Assembly: GCA_016789105.1 (NCBI GenBank)
Contig: JAEURN010000007.1
Coordinates: 1 to 64,000, forward strand
Direction of reading: 5' to 3'
Origin: Armatimonadota bacterium
GTDB lineage: Bacteria; Armatimonadota; Fimbriimonadia; Fimbriimonadales; Fimbriimonadaceae
DNA length: 64,000 nt
The notes beneath the pieces were generated by a model that saw nothing but the letters and a program-made list of their open reading frames with translations, had not been told where the DNA came from and ran no database searches. A program made the position numbers and the translations under genes. How positions within the stretch are numbered: the stretch's first letter is position 1; every line of letters begins with the position of its first letter. Shown here piece after piece: positions 24,992 to 35,500 of this stretch.

Positions 24992-27067
24992 ATGGTACGA
25001 GTTGGAACGAAACGACGCACGGTGGCCGGGACTTCGCTGATCGAAGTCCTCACGGTCATCGTCGTGTTCTTAGTGGGGATCCTCGCCGTCGTGCAGGTGT
25101 TCCCCCCGGGGCTCGCCACCTTGCGCACGAACCGCGACAAGACCCTGGCCGTTGCCCTTTCGCGGGGTGAGATGCAGCGAGTGCTTGGTCAATCGGCGCA
25201 ATTGCCCGAACGCATTGTCGCCGGGTCGTTTGATGCGGCCGGCAACGTTTTCGTGCTCTCGCAAACCGACCCGCGCAATTACAATCCGCCGGTGACCCAG
25301 CCCGCCAACGTCGGCGAGATTGACTCGAACGGCAACGTCCTCGTCTCGGGCAACCCGGTCGGGCACTGGACCAAACTCACGGGGCCCAACACGATCAACC
25401 GGATCATCGGTGAAGGGCGGCCCGTGCCCCAACCGACCGTGGTTAACGGGGTATCTGGCAGCCGCATGCAACTGATGTTCGCGCCGATCTTCTACCTTTA
25501 CGATGCGCCGAACTCCCAATCGCTCGGGCAAGTCCTCTCCGTCTACGGCAACGACCTGCGGCAAGCGGTCGGCAGCAGCGACGACACTATTCCCGACTCC
25601 ACCGCCGCACTCTACGACACCGATTCCTACACCTACGTGCCGGAAGAAAAGGCAACCCTCACCGCAAACACGCCGACCGGGTTCGACCGCAAGGATCAGA
25701 TCTGGATCGGCCTCCTGCGCGATTCGGGCACCAACGCCCCCATCTTCCACGCCTACCGGATCTCGATGAGCTTCATTTATAACGACGGGACGTCCGACCG
25801 CGTCGTCGAAGCCATCTTCACCGCCCAGCCGAACATCCTGAACGCCTACTACCGCACCTTTAACAACTATGCGGTGGTTTCCCTCCCCGACTTGCTCACG
25901 GGTAGCGCCTTCGCCCCCGCTGGCTACCGGGGCGTCGAAGTGGGCAGCATCCGGGTTCAGCGGGTCTTTTCCGAAGTCCCAGCGGCAACCGCCTTCAACC
26001 CGGACGACCCCTACCAGTTCAAGCCCTGGAACTATGCACAGGGCATGATCCTCCTTAACCCGGCAGGTGCCACCGTGCGGGTCAAGAACCTGGATGGGAA
26101 CGCCGCCCCGCTCATGGCCCGGGCCGACTACTCGGTCTATGACTGGCGGATCCTCCGCGACGAATTCAGCGTCCCCCGTCCCACCGCTATCACCTCGTTC
26201 GTGCCAACGGTCAAGCTGCTCGCCAATTCCATCCGCCCGGGCAGTGCGGCCAACGTGGACGGCAAACCCTATGGCGGCATCGCGCTGCCGGCTGACAACT
26301 TCATGTTCACCCCCGATCTCAACGGGCTAGTCGGGACACAAGACTTCGTCCTTCTCGACCTGGAAACCGGCGGCATCATCGCGGGCAATTCCCCTGCGGC
26401 GGGAAGCTGCTACGAGGTGAACAAGTCCGACGGCAACGTCGTGTTCCGGGACACGGACACCTCTGACGCCTACGCCGTCACCGGGCGCATTTACCTCCCC
26501 GATGGCACTTTCGGCGGCTGGACGGCCTCCGCCCCGATGGAGATCGCTGGGCGCCGCGTTCGCGCCCTTTACATGGCGCGCAACGAGTTTGCCACCCAAG
26601 TGCTCAAAGCCTCTGCAACGTACAGCATCGTTTTCCCAGCCAACCCGAACCAACTCGCAGCCGGGCAATGCACTCCGGGAGGCAGCAACGGCTGGGGGCA
26701 AACCAACCGGATCTACTTCCCGCTCATCGACATCGGCCAAAAAGTCTCCGTCGGCGAAATGTGGGTCGCTGGGGCAGGGGCCCCCGTCATCCGAGACCGC
26801 GACCTGAAAATCAGCGGGATCGAACAGATCTCCGGGACGACGGTCGCCTATGCCGAAGTGCCAAACGGGGCAACCCTGGATGCGAGCCGCAACAACTACG
26901 CCTTGCGCCGGGTGAACGGCTCCTCGATCAAAGTCAGGGGCTTCTTCAACCCGGACAGCTTCCAACTCGGCTCCGACACCGTGGACAACTACGACCGGCT
27001 CCGCAAATGGACCGAGAGGTACTCGGTCAACACCACCGAGGCGTTCGACGCCGGGGGGAACAACTGA
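24992..27067 (+). CDS. large minor pilin-like protein (PilV/GspI position)
   Basis: A 691-residue protein with a prepilin-like N-terminus (TVAGTSLIEVLTVIVVFLVGIL), E at position +5 of the mature protein as in classical pilins. PilV proteins are normally below 200 residues; this one carries a long beta-rich exported domain of over 600 residues with no repeat I can name. It lies 63 nt after the calcium-loop pilin, and its stop overlaps the next pilin's start (TGATG). By order and N-terminus it fills the PilV/GspI place at the pilus tip complex. Confidence 0.78.
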   Translation: MVRVGTKRRTVAGTSLIEVLTVIVVFLVGILAVVQVFPPGLATLRTNRDKTLAVALSRGEMQRVLGQSAQLPERIVAGSFDAAGNVFVLSQTDPRNYNPPVTQPANVGEIDSNGNVLVSGNPVGHWTKLTGPNTINRIIGEGRPVPQPTVVNGVSGSRMQLMFAPIFYLYDAPNSQSLGQVLSVYGNDLRQAVGSSDDTIPDSTAALYDTDSYTYVPEEKATLTANTPTGFDRKDQIWIGLLRDSGTNAPIFHAYRISMSFIYNDGTSDRVVEAIFTAQPNILNAYYRTFNNYAVVSLPDLLTGSAFAPAGYRGVEVGSIRVQRVFSEVPAATAFNPDDPYQFKPWNYAQGMILLNPAGATVRVKNLDGNAAPLMARADYSVYDWRILRDEFSVPRPTAITSFVPTVKLLANSIRPGSAANVDGKPYGGIALPADNFMFTPDLNGLVGTQDFVLLDLETGGIIAGNSPAAGSCYEVNKSDGNVVFRDTDTSDAYAVTGRIYLPDGTFGGWTASAPMEIAGRRVRALYMARNEFATQVLKASATYSIVFPANPNQLAAGQCTPGGSNGWGQTNRIYFPLIDIGQKVSVGEMWVAGAGAPVIRDRDLKISGIEQISGTTVAYAEVPNGATLDASRNNYALRRVNGSSIKVRGFFNPDSFQLGSDTVDNYDRLRKWTERYSVNTTEAFDAGGNN

Positions 27068-29307
27068 TGGCCCAACGCAAATCCCGAAGCGCATTCACCC
27101 TCATCGAACTCATCACCGTGATGGCGATCACGGCGATCCTCCTCACGATCATCGTCGTGCCGGTGGTCCAAAGCTTCAACCTGACCCGGGCAGCCCAAGG
27201 GTTTGCCGACGCGCAAAACCGAGCCCGCAGCGTGATCTCCCGCATTGAGCGCGAAATCAGCAACAGCGCCGGGGTTCGCGACAACTCCGGCCACAAAGGG
27301 TCGCTCTATATCATGCTCCCCGACAGCGCCGGGGCCCCGACCGCGCTTCTGCTGAGCTACGTCAAGCTGGATGTCCAGGCGCCGGCCCAAGGCGACCCGG
27401 GTTCCCGCGTCGGAACCGCATTCCGTGACCCCGACACGTCAAAGGTCGACCCGACCCTGCAAGCGCCCAAAGGCCAAATGCGGCTCCCCGGCGTGCCCGG
27501 CAACACCATCGTCCGGTACTTCGTGTGCCGGCGTGACCCGTTTGCCGCCTACAACAACCCGTTTGTGCAATACAAGCGACCGGGCGGCGGGAACTGGCTG
27601 GCTGCCGGCGCCGGCAAAGACAACCTCTACGTTTTGATGCGGGCCGAAGTGGAGCCCTACGTTTACCAAACGATTGCCGGGGTTCCCACCCGGGTCGTCA
27701 ATTCGGCCTTCTTCTACGACCTCGACCGAGACGCTGACCCCAACACCCGCGGCCCGCTCTTGGACGATCCGACGTTCATGGATCCCCTGGCTCGCAACGC
27801 GCTCGGCGGGTCTGCCGCGCTCAACTACGCGACGCCCATGGCCTACGACCCGGCTGACCGGGACGCGATGGTTCGCAATTGGCTCAATAAGGCGAGCATC
27901 GTGACCGAGATCAGCCGGTATGACATGATCCAACCGCTGGTTGGCAAGAACAACAACACCGTCGTGTTCGACGGGGTCAAACCGGTCGTGATCCCCCTCG
28001 TCCGGTTCCAGCCGACGCGGATGAACAGCGAAGCGGCAGAAGCCCAACTCGCCGTTCGGCCTAACGAAGAAACTGACAACTCCGAAAAAATTGGCCCCAC
28101 AACCTATGTGACCCAAATGGGCTCTTGGGCCGATGCCTTCTTGCAAGTCTTCCCCAGCGCCTACACGCCGGCAACCGGCCCCGTCGCCAACTCGGCGGGG
28201 GCTGTCCGGCCCGTGTGGCCCGGCGGGGCAACCCTGACGACCATGCCCAACGCCAACGGGGATACCGCGATCTTTGGGCCGGGCGGCGAATATTTCAACA
28301 TTGACCGGTACAAAACCTTGCTCAGTCAAGGGGCGGACTACCCGTTCACGCGGTCGCTCAACCTGGCCCTCCTCGGCGGGTCAGTCCCTGACCGTAACCT
28401 GTTCATTGCCCTCAACCCGGATACGACCCGGGGCGTGGTCGATGCCGGGTTCGACATCCGCCATTACGGCGTTGACACCGGCGTTCCGTTTGCTGGCCGC
28501 GTGCCTTCCAACCAGACGACCGAACCTGGGTTCGACATCGGCCCCACCGTCACGCCAGCAGACCCGGTTTACCAAGCCGGGCCGGCGTGGCACACCTATT
28601 CCGGGGTGAACCAACGGTTCGCCCGCCTGTGGAACCAATGGGATGCCCTTTGGCCCAACCTCGCCGCAGCTCCGGCGCGGGACGACCTCGCCAACGGCTG
28701 CAAGCGGTTCATCGACCTCAGGGTGCTGCCGCAAGCCGGCCCCAGCGCCGAACCGAGCCCGCTCGCCCCAGGGCTGCTGGCCCGGGCCAGCATCGTCCCC
28801 GGAAGTGAAACCATCTACGGGCCCGACCAGAACCCCGGGCCAAATTTTGGCAAAACCGTCCGGTACACGCGCGTTCCCAACATCGATTCGGTGCCCGTCG
28901 GCCCCAACCAATACAAAATCAACTACACCGATCGGAAGGAACCGGACTGGGCCGCCACCTATGGCTTTGCCGCGCCCAACTACGACAAGGCGAGCTACAA
29001 CGCGACCGACTTCCTCTCCTCAGTCCTGCAAGCCCGGTACCGCGCCGGGTACGTAGAACTGAACTCGCGCTACGGCGAGCCGCTCCCTGGCGACGATGTC
29101 ATCGGCGGTACAGGGGCCGAAGGGAACATTTACGCCACCTACCGCTTCCAATTCACAGAGCCGAACGACGTGGTGACGGTGGACTACGGTTCCACTGAAC
29201 TGATGGAAGTCGTGCTGACCATCCGCAACTACCCGCAGACCAACCTCCCCAACCCGCAAATGGTGACGGTGCGAGGCTCTGCGGCAGTGCGAAACAAGCT
29301 GCGGTGA
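27067..29307 (+). CDS. large minor pilin-like protein (PilW/GspJ position)
   Basis: A 746-residue protein whose start KSRSAFTLIELITVMAITAIL is a clean prepilin motif. The early mature region (QGFADAQNRARSVISRIEREI) resembles PilW/GspJ, in which a long N-terminal helix is followed by a beta domain. The remaining roughly 650 residues are far beyond normal PilW length and not recognised. The ATG at 27067 overlaps the preceding stop; a longer upstream frame reads through unrelated codons. Translationally coupled to its neighbour. Confidence 0.8.
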   Translation: MAQRKSRSAFTLIELITVMAITAILLTIIVVPVVQSFNLTRAAQGFADAQNRARSVISRIEREISNSAGVRDNSGHKGSLYIMLPDSAGAPTALLLSYVKLDVQAPAQGDPGSRVGTAFRDPDTSKVDPTLQAPKGQMRLPGVPGNTIVRYFVCRRDPFAAYNNPFVQYKRPGGGNWLAAGAGKDNLYVLMRAEVEPYVYQTIAGVPTRVVNSAFFYDLDRDADPNTRGPLLDDPTFMDPLARNALGGSAALNYATPMAYDPADRDAMVRNWLNKASIVTEISRYDMIQPLVGKNNNTVVFDGVKPVVIPLVRFQPTRMNSEAAEAQLAVRPNEETDNSEKIGPTTYVTQMGSWADAFLQVFPSAYTPATGPVANSAGAVRPVWPGGATLTTMPNANGDTAIFGPGGEYFNIDRYKTLLSQGADYPFTRSLNLALLGGSVPDRNLFIALNPDTTRGVVDAGFDIRHYGVDTGVPFAGRVPSNQTTEPGFDIGPTVTPADPVYQAGPAWHTYSGVNQRFARLWNQWDALWPNLAAAPARDDLANGCKRFIDLRVLPQAGPSAEPSPLAPGLLARASIVPGSETIYGPDQNPGPNFGKTVRYTRVPNIDSVPVGPNQYKINYTDRKEPDWAATYGFAAPNYDKASYNATDFLSSVLQARYRAGYVELNSRYGEPLPGDDVIGGTGAEGNIYATYRFQFTEPNDVVTVDYGSTELMEVVLTIRNYPQTNLPNPQMVTVRGSAAVRNKLR

Positions 29308-29321
29308 GAAGAGACAGGACC

Positions 29322-32300
29322 ATGAAAGCAAGAACCAAAGTGGCCAACCCGACCGGTAAGCGCAAAGCACAGGCGCTGGTCATCGCCATCCTCGTGCTGG
29401 GAGTGCTCCTCATCCTCGGCATCGCCTTCGCCGCGATCGTCAGCCGGAGCATCAACCAAACTGGGGTCTCTGCGCGGCGCACCCTGGCGAGCGACCTCGC
29501 CGGCGCCGGCATCAAATATGCCCATTCCCAGCTGCTGCACTCGGCTTCCGGAGCCGACTGGCGGCCCGAAGCGACCCCGCCCACCGGGATCGCCGGCGGG
29601 CTCACCAAAGACCCCGATGCGCTCTACCTGCGCGAAGGGACCGGCTTCCCGGTCGAGATCGACCCCGTCGGCCGGCCCGGGTTCACCGTTACCGACCTCG
29701 GCGGGCCCGATTACCTGGGTGCTTACAGCCGGATCGGATTCGACAAAGGGCGGGCCTTGGTTCGCGTTCGGTACGCGCCCAATGCGTACGATCAATTTAG
29801 CGCCGCTACCGGCGCCCTCCGCCAAACCGGCAAAGCGCGCGGCTACACGGTGATCGAATCCGTCGGCCGGGCGGGCGCCCTCGATGACCAAGGCCGGGTC
29901 GACCCCAGCCGCTTGCTCGCAACCGCAGTTCAGGTCAGCGGGTTCGCCGATGGCAACGACCTCCGGAATAAATTGGGAGGCATCAAAGCCGCCGATGCCA
30001 ACGTGCCGGACAGCCGGGTCATGATCGGTTTCGCTTCGGTTGGGATGCTCGAAACCCCCGTCTACATCACCGACATCTACAAGACCAACCGCCCGGCCGA
30101 AATCGGCTTCCCGACCGCCGGGGCCGGAGGCCTGTTCACCGACAACACCGGCGTCGGCAACACCTATGAAGGTTTTGAAGTCGCCACCGGGCGCCTTCTC
30201 GGGGCCAACGCCAGCGGTGCGGCCAACATCCCGGTCAGCAACGCGCAGTGGGATCAACTCCCCGGCGCAGGCGGGCTCTATTCCAACACAGCCATCGAAG
30301 TCCATGGCGCGGTGACCGCGTTCGTGAACACCGGGCTCGGCGAATCGTGGATCGTGAACGGTGGCGTCCGGCCGGCCAACTCTTCGTCCTCACTCACCTT
30401 CCAAGCCTTCGACCTGGATGCCAGCACTGCAACGCCCCAGTGGAGGGCTTGGGCGGTGGCCAACGGCAACCCGTTCAACTCGCCGGTTGCCTTTAACGCG
30501 GCGCAACTCAACAGCGACAATCCGCAGTTCAACACCGGCGGCGGGCTCCTGCAGGACGGGCGCAGCGGTGAAGACACCAACGGCTACAACCGCCAAACCA
30601 AACGCAAAGAAGCCCCCAGCATCACCGCCACCGACCCGCAATCCGGGCTCAACCGGTACCTGGAACTCACCCAGCGCACCGGGGTGGCCAACCCCAACGG
30701 CACTTTCAGCGGCGAATTTGGCCACGGCGAAGGCGTCTATGTCGATTCCAACGAGCGGGGCAACCGCCGGGGATCAGACCAGGCGCGCGGGTTCGACCCC
30801 CAAAAGTCGCTTCCCAACGACTGGCTTAACCCGAACAATGCCGCCAGCCAAGGGTGGCAGGGCCCTTACTACATCCCAAACGCACCTCACGTGCGGTTCC
30901 TCCCCGATGGGTTCGAAATCCGCCGGGACACCCGCAGCGCCAGCGCCTTTTGGCAAGATCCCACCGGGGCCTCCACCGGCAACACCTATTGCCGGTTCTG
31001 GGTTCGGCGCGTCGCCGGTGAGAATTACATCGCCGACAGCGTCGCCAACCCAGGGTTCGACCCAACTGTCCCCGCGAACTTCGTCAACCAAGGCCGCATC
31101 TTCAACGGCGTCCTGATGTTCGCCGGCGATGTGCGGGTTCGGGGCGTCATCCCGACCGACCAACAGATCTCCGTGGTCTCGATGGGCACTGTTTATGTCG
31201 AAGGGAGCTTGACTAAAGGCATCGTCGACCCATGGTCGGGAGCCTTGCTCACCCGCCCGAGTGCTTCGGTTATTGCCTTGCTCGCCAAGGACTACGTGAC
31301 GGTGAACACAACGATGTTCTTTGGGCCCAAAGCGGGCGAATCGCCCCGGCCCAAATCCACCAACCCGTTGCCGAACACGCCGAACCCGATCGAGCTTGAC
31401 GCCTCGACCGAGATCACCCTCAATACCGAGTTCTTGCTGAACCCGGTCGGCAACGACCCCTCGGCTTGGGTGCCGTTCGCCTCGGGATATGTCTCGGCAG
31501 ATGGCACGGGGCCGTTGGCCAGCCAGGTCATCCTCGCCGTTTCCGCCGACGACAACGGCCCGTCCTTCCTTGGGATGGATGTCACGGCCAACACCTACAA
31601 CCTGGCTTCGGCGACTGGGGCCTACCTGTGGCAAACCCAGCTCCTCGGGCAAACCGTCAATGGTGCGGCCGCGACTTACCCGCTGCCAACCCCGCTGACG
31701 ATCCCCGAATACGGGCTCACCGACCCCACGGTCAACGCGTATCCCAAGTTCGAAAGCTGGGCCATGCCGGTCTTTGACCCGGCGGCCGGGTGGAACCCCT
31801 ACACCGCGGTCGAACGCCGCCTGCGCGCCGTGCCGCTCAACAGCACGGGGGTTTACGACCTTGCCATGCAAGACACGACCGACTTCCACCTCCGCTTGAA
31901 CCCCATCGGTTCCCAGCCGAGCAAGAACGTCCTGGTCGCCCGCAGCGCCGTCACGCCGGCCGATGTCCGCATCGAAGCGGTCATGTATGCCCAAAACGGC
32001 TCGTTCTTCGTCATTCCCGGCCAATGGTTTAACACCAACCCGGACGACCTGCGCAGCTCGTTCGAACAGAACTACACACCGGGCAACGCGGCCGACGACC
32101 TCAACACCGCCGCCCTGGATTACGGCGGAGGGGCAAACCTCCTGCTGGCCCAGCAGCGCCGGTATGAACGGTTCGGCAATTCGCCCGAAACCCCGTTCTA
32201 TGCCGAGCCCCTGGCTGTCCGAATCACGATCTCCGGCTCCATTGCCGAAAACATGCCCGCCCCCATGAGCATGCAGTCCGAATGGCTGAAGAAATGGGGC

Positions 32301-32567
32301 TGGATGCCGCGCCGGCTTGGGGGGACGGGGCGTGCCCTGCCGGCCCAACACGTGCCGGGAGGGATCCTGGCCGCCGGCCAATTGACGGTGCCCAACCTCA
32401 ACCTTGCCTTTGACCCGGTGCTCACAACTGCGGCCGTCCCGGCCAACTCGACGCCGACCTCGCCGTTGCTTGCGGTTCGGACCACCGCCGATGGGCGGCT
32501 CCTGCCGCCAGCCCCCAGGCTCCCGGTCAGCCCGACCCTCGCCTACTTCGGAGACATCAACCCGTGA
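29322..32567 (+). CDS. giant PilX/GspK-like minor pilin
   Basis: A 1081-residue protein beginning with a basic leader and a hydrophobic helix (KAQALVIAILVLGVLLILGIAFAAIVSRS) like PilX_N/GspK, lacking the canonical FTLIE. The next segment (ASDLAGAGIKYAHSQL) matches the conserved helix of GspK/PilX after the membrane anchor. GspK proteins are about 300 residues; here about 1000 exported residues follow. The ATG at 29322 is preferred over GTG 29304, which overlaps the previous stop. By position it would cap the pilus tip and connect to the secreted proteins encoded next. Confidence 0.75.
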   Translation: MKARTKVANPTGKRKAQALVIAILVLGVLLILGIAFAAIVSRSINQTGVSARRTLASDLAGAGIKYAHSQLLHSASGADWRPEATPPTGIAGGLTKDPDALYLREGTGFPVEIDPVGRPGFTVTDLGGPDYLGAYSRIGFDKGRALVRVRYAPNAYDQFSAATGALRQTGKARGYTVIESVGRAGALDDQGRVDPSRLLATAVQVSGFADGNDLRNKLGGIKAADANVPDSRVMIGFASVGMLETPVYITDIYKTNRPAEIGFPTAGAGGLFTDNTGVGNTYEGFEVATGRLLGANASGAANIPVSNAQWDQLPGAGGLYSNTAIEVHGAVTAFVNTGLGESWIVNGGVRPANSSSSLTFQAFDLDASTATPQWRAWAVANGNPFNSPVAFNAAQLNSDNPQFNTGGGLLQDGRSGEDTNGYNRQTKRKEAPSITATDPQSGLNRYLELTQRTGVANPNGTFSGEFGHGEGVYVDSNERGNRRGSDQARGFDPQKSLPNDWLNPNNAASQGWQGPYYIPNAPHVRFLPDGFEIRRDTRSASAFWQDPTGASTGNTYCRFWVRRVAGENYIADSVANPGFDPTVPANFVNQGRIFNGVLMFAGDVRVRGVIPTDQQISVVSMGTVYVEGSLTKGIVDPWSGALLTRPSASVIALLAKDYVTVNTTMFFGPKAGESPRPKSTNPLPNTPNPIELDASTEITLNTEFLLNPVGNDPSAWVPFASGYVSADGTGPLASQVILAVSADDNGPSFLGMDVTANTYNLASATGAYLWQTQLLGQTVNGAAATYPLPTPLTIPEYGLTDPTVNAYPKFESWAMPVFDPAAGWNPYTAVERRLRAVPLNSTGVYDLAMQDTTDFHLRLNPIGSQPSKNVLVARSAVTPADVRIEAVMYAQNGSFFVIPGQWFNTNPDDLRSSFEQNYTPGNAADDLNTAALDYGGGANLLLAQQRRYERFGNSPETPFYAEPLAVRITISGSIAENMPAPMSMQSEWLKKWGWMPRRLGGTGRALPAQHVPGGILAAGQLTVPNLNLAFDPVLTTAAVPANSTPTSPLLAVRTTADGRLLPPAPRLPVSPTLAYFGDINP

Positions 32568-35500
32568 AAACCTCCCGATCCGCCATCTTGACCGCGATCG
32601 CCGCCTGCGTCGTTGCCACGGCACAGGCACAGCCGGTCGCTTACGCCACGCAAACCACCCCGATCAAAGCCGGGGTCGTGCTCCTGCGTGACCAAGCCGG
32701 ATTCGTGATCCCCAGCTCGGCGCCGCATATCTGGGGCATCCTGGATGGCGACAAAACGGTCAAACCGCCGGAATGGCGGTTCGAATCGGGACTCGGCAAC
32801 GGCGTCCTCACTACTTCGGCGGCGGCCCGTTGGGGCGTCCCTGCAGCAGCCGGAACCCCGATCGACAAAACTTATGCTCCCTATTGGGAGGTAGATCTGC
32901 GCACCGCCAGCAACCAAGACGTCGACAACTTCGACGTGCTCCAAGTCAGTATGCCGGCCGTGGCCCAACTCACTTCCGAAGAGCGGGAGAAACTCCGAGG
33001 ATTCGTCGACAAGGGCGGTCTCCTCTGGATCGACTTCACCGTCAACGGCTCCGGCGTCGACGGCGTCAACAACTTCCCGGCCCCGATCACCACCCGCGTG
33101 GCCCCGGCCGGCCCGGCGGGGCAGATCCAGCTGAACCCGTTCCACCCCTTGGCCATTGGCCCCAACCCGCTTTCTCTCGGCGACATCTATGCCATGAGCG
33201 CCGGGAACCTGCAAGTCGTCCTCGACCCGTTTTCCCTGGGTGCTTCGCCGGTGGCCCAAATCCTCCGGGGCGCGGAACTTGATTCGCTCCGCACCGAAGC
33301 TGTGGCGACTTCCGACAATTCGGCAGTCATCGCCCTCTCGCAGGTTGGCAACGGCTATGTCCTCCTGACTTCAAGAGGGGTCAGCCGTATCATCAACCGC
33401 GATTTCACCGGCGGTTCCAACGCGGCCCTCACCGCCGCGCCTGCCCTCCGCGACGTCTCTTACACGGCGGCGGCCAAGCTCATCATGAACGCCTTGGCCC
33501 TCCGGTCGCGGTTTGCTTCGGCGGCGGCCGGCAGCCGGAATTCGTCCTCCACGGCGGTGACCATCGGCGTCCCCGCCATCAAGTCGTTTGCCGCACCCGC
33601 TTTTGCCGGGCAAAAGGGCACACCTGTCTTGGCCAATGGGCGCCTGATCGTCTCATCGGGCGGGACGCTCTACGTTTACGACGCAGATCCGGCCAGCGAC
33701 CTCGACCGCGACGGCAACCCCGATGACGGGCTGGCCGATCCCGTTGGATCCTCTTATGACCGCGTGTGGTCGAGTGCCAACTTCGGGGCAATTTCCGAAC
33801 CGACCTACGTCGAAATCCCCGGTGCCGCCATCGCCGAACAGATCTGGGTTCAGTCCACCGACGGACGGCTCCTCGGATTCAACCTTAACCAGACGACTTT
33901 CACCGGGGTCACCCCATTTGCCGCAATTGACCCGCCAACAACCGGGCCGTCGCCCCAGCCGGAAGTGTTCGCCCCGACGTTCCACGAAGGGATCCTTTAC
34001 GTTGCGGATGCCGGTGCCGGTGCCACCCCCCAAGGGCGGCTCTGGATGGTCAACCCGCGCATGGCCGCCGACATCGCCATGGGCGGCGGCAATGTCAACG
34101 AAGCGCGGAACGTCGACGATGACGGCAACGTTTTGGGTAACTACGCCTGGGGCGGGGATTCCAGCCCCAATTACCACGTGCCCGGGGCCAGCCCCTCCAT
34201 CGCCTATATCCCGATCGAAGATGGTTCCGGCGGGCTCGACCTCGTTGCCTACATCGGTTGCAAGCGGACGACCGGCGCGTTCACCTCGCCCGTCCAGTTG
34301 ACAAGCTTATTCCTGGGGGCACGCGGGGAAGTCCCGCGCGATGTCAGCCGGGCGGCAACCGCCTTGAACCTCCAAACCCGCGTGGCCCAACAAGGCGTCC
34401 GGGTCTCGGTGGTCACCGGCGCCCGCTCGCCCAAAGGCTTGACGGTGCGCGCCTATGTGAACGGCCAACCGTTCACCGCCGCCCAAATGGCCACGTACTT
34501 CACCGGCGTCGTGCTGCAGCCCAGCAACGGTACCATCCAGCTCCAAATCCAACCCGCCCAAGTCGGCGCTTTCGACTGGGATGGCAAAGACACCCCCGGC
34601 AACCCCAACGACGACGTGAGCTACCGGGTTGATTACATGTGCGACTGGACCACAACCGGTGCGCCGATCAACCAAATGGTGCGGGGCAACATCTTGGTGA
34701 TGGATCAAAACATCCCTCAGCTGGATCTGATGGCCCCTCCGGCCGTCTCGGCGAGCGGGAACGTCGGCCTCATCGTGGCCAGCCCGGACGGGGGGAGCTA
34801 CTACAACATCGAAGAAAGCGGCATCGGCACCATGTGGGTGCGCAGCCGGTTCGAATTCCATGGGGCGATCACTAACCTCGGGGCACTCGGTTCTTCAGTC
34901 GGCTACCCGCCCAGTCTGGTGGATGAAGACGACCTGGTGCGCCTCGTCCCGCCCCTCAATCAAGCCATGTCGAAAATCCGGCCCGTCGGGATCGCGGCCG
35001 CCGGAGATTCGTTCTATGTGCAAGTGGCGGCGACCAAATCCCTCGGCGGATTCGGAATCCCTACCGGGGCCATCCTCAGCTTCAAAGCAAGCCCGCCAGA
35101 CCCTGAATTCACGGTCAATTTGGGCAGCGGTCAAAACAACACCGGGCTTTTGTTGAAGCAACCGGATATGGCCCGGAGCGGCTATGCGGCATTGCCGGGG
35201 CTGTTCAGCAGCATCCCGAGCAATGTGTTCAGCATTGAACCGATCGCCAACAGCACGCGGGCCAAAATCCGCATGAGCTCGCTGGCTTCGGGGACCCGGG
35301 GGTCGATGAACTCCTGCCTCGCCAGCAACCTGCCGGTCATCGTCAACCGCAGCGGCACCACCGACACAATCTATGAGCCCGAGGCACCCGCGGACAACGG
35401 AGCCTTTTTCAAAGGTTTCGCTTCTGGCCGTTGGAGCCCCCTCAACTGGTACACCGTCATGAACGGCTATGTCGGGCAAGTCGGCCCGGTCGTGGCGGGC

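Noticed and set aside
26668-27066. Upstream extension of the PilW-like gene
   Set aside because: It is out-of-frame overlap with the PilV-like gene; the prepilin start at 27067 is clear.
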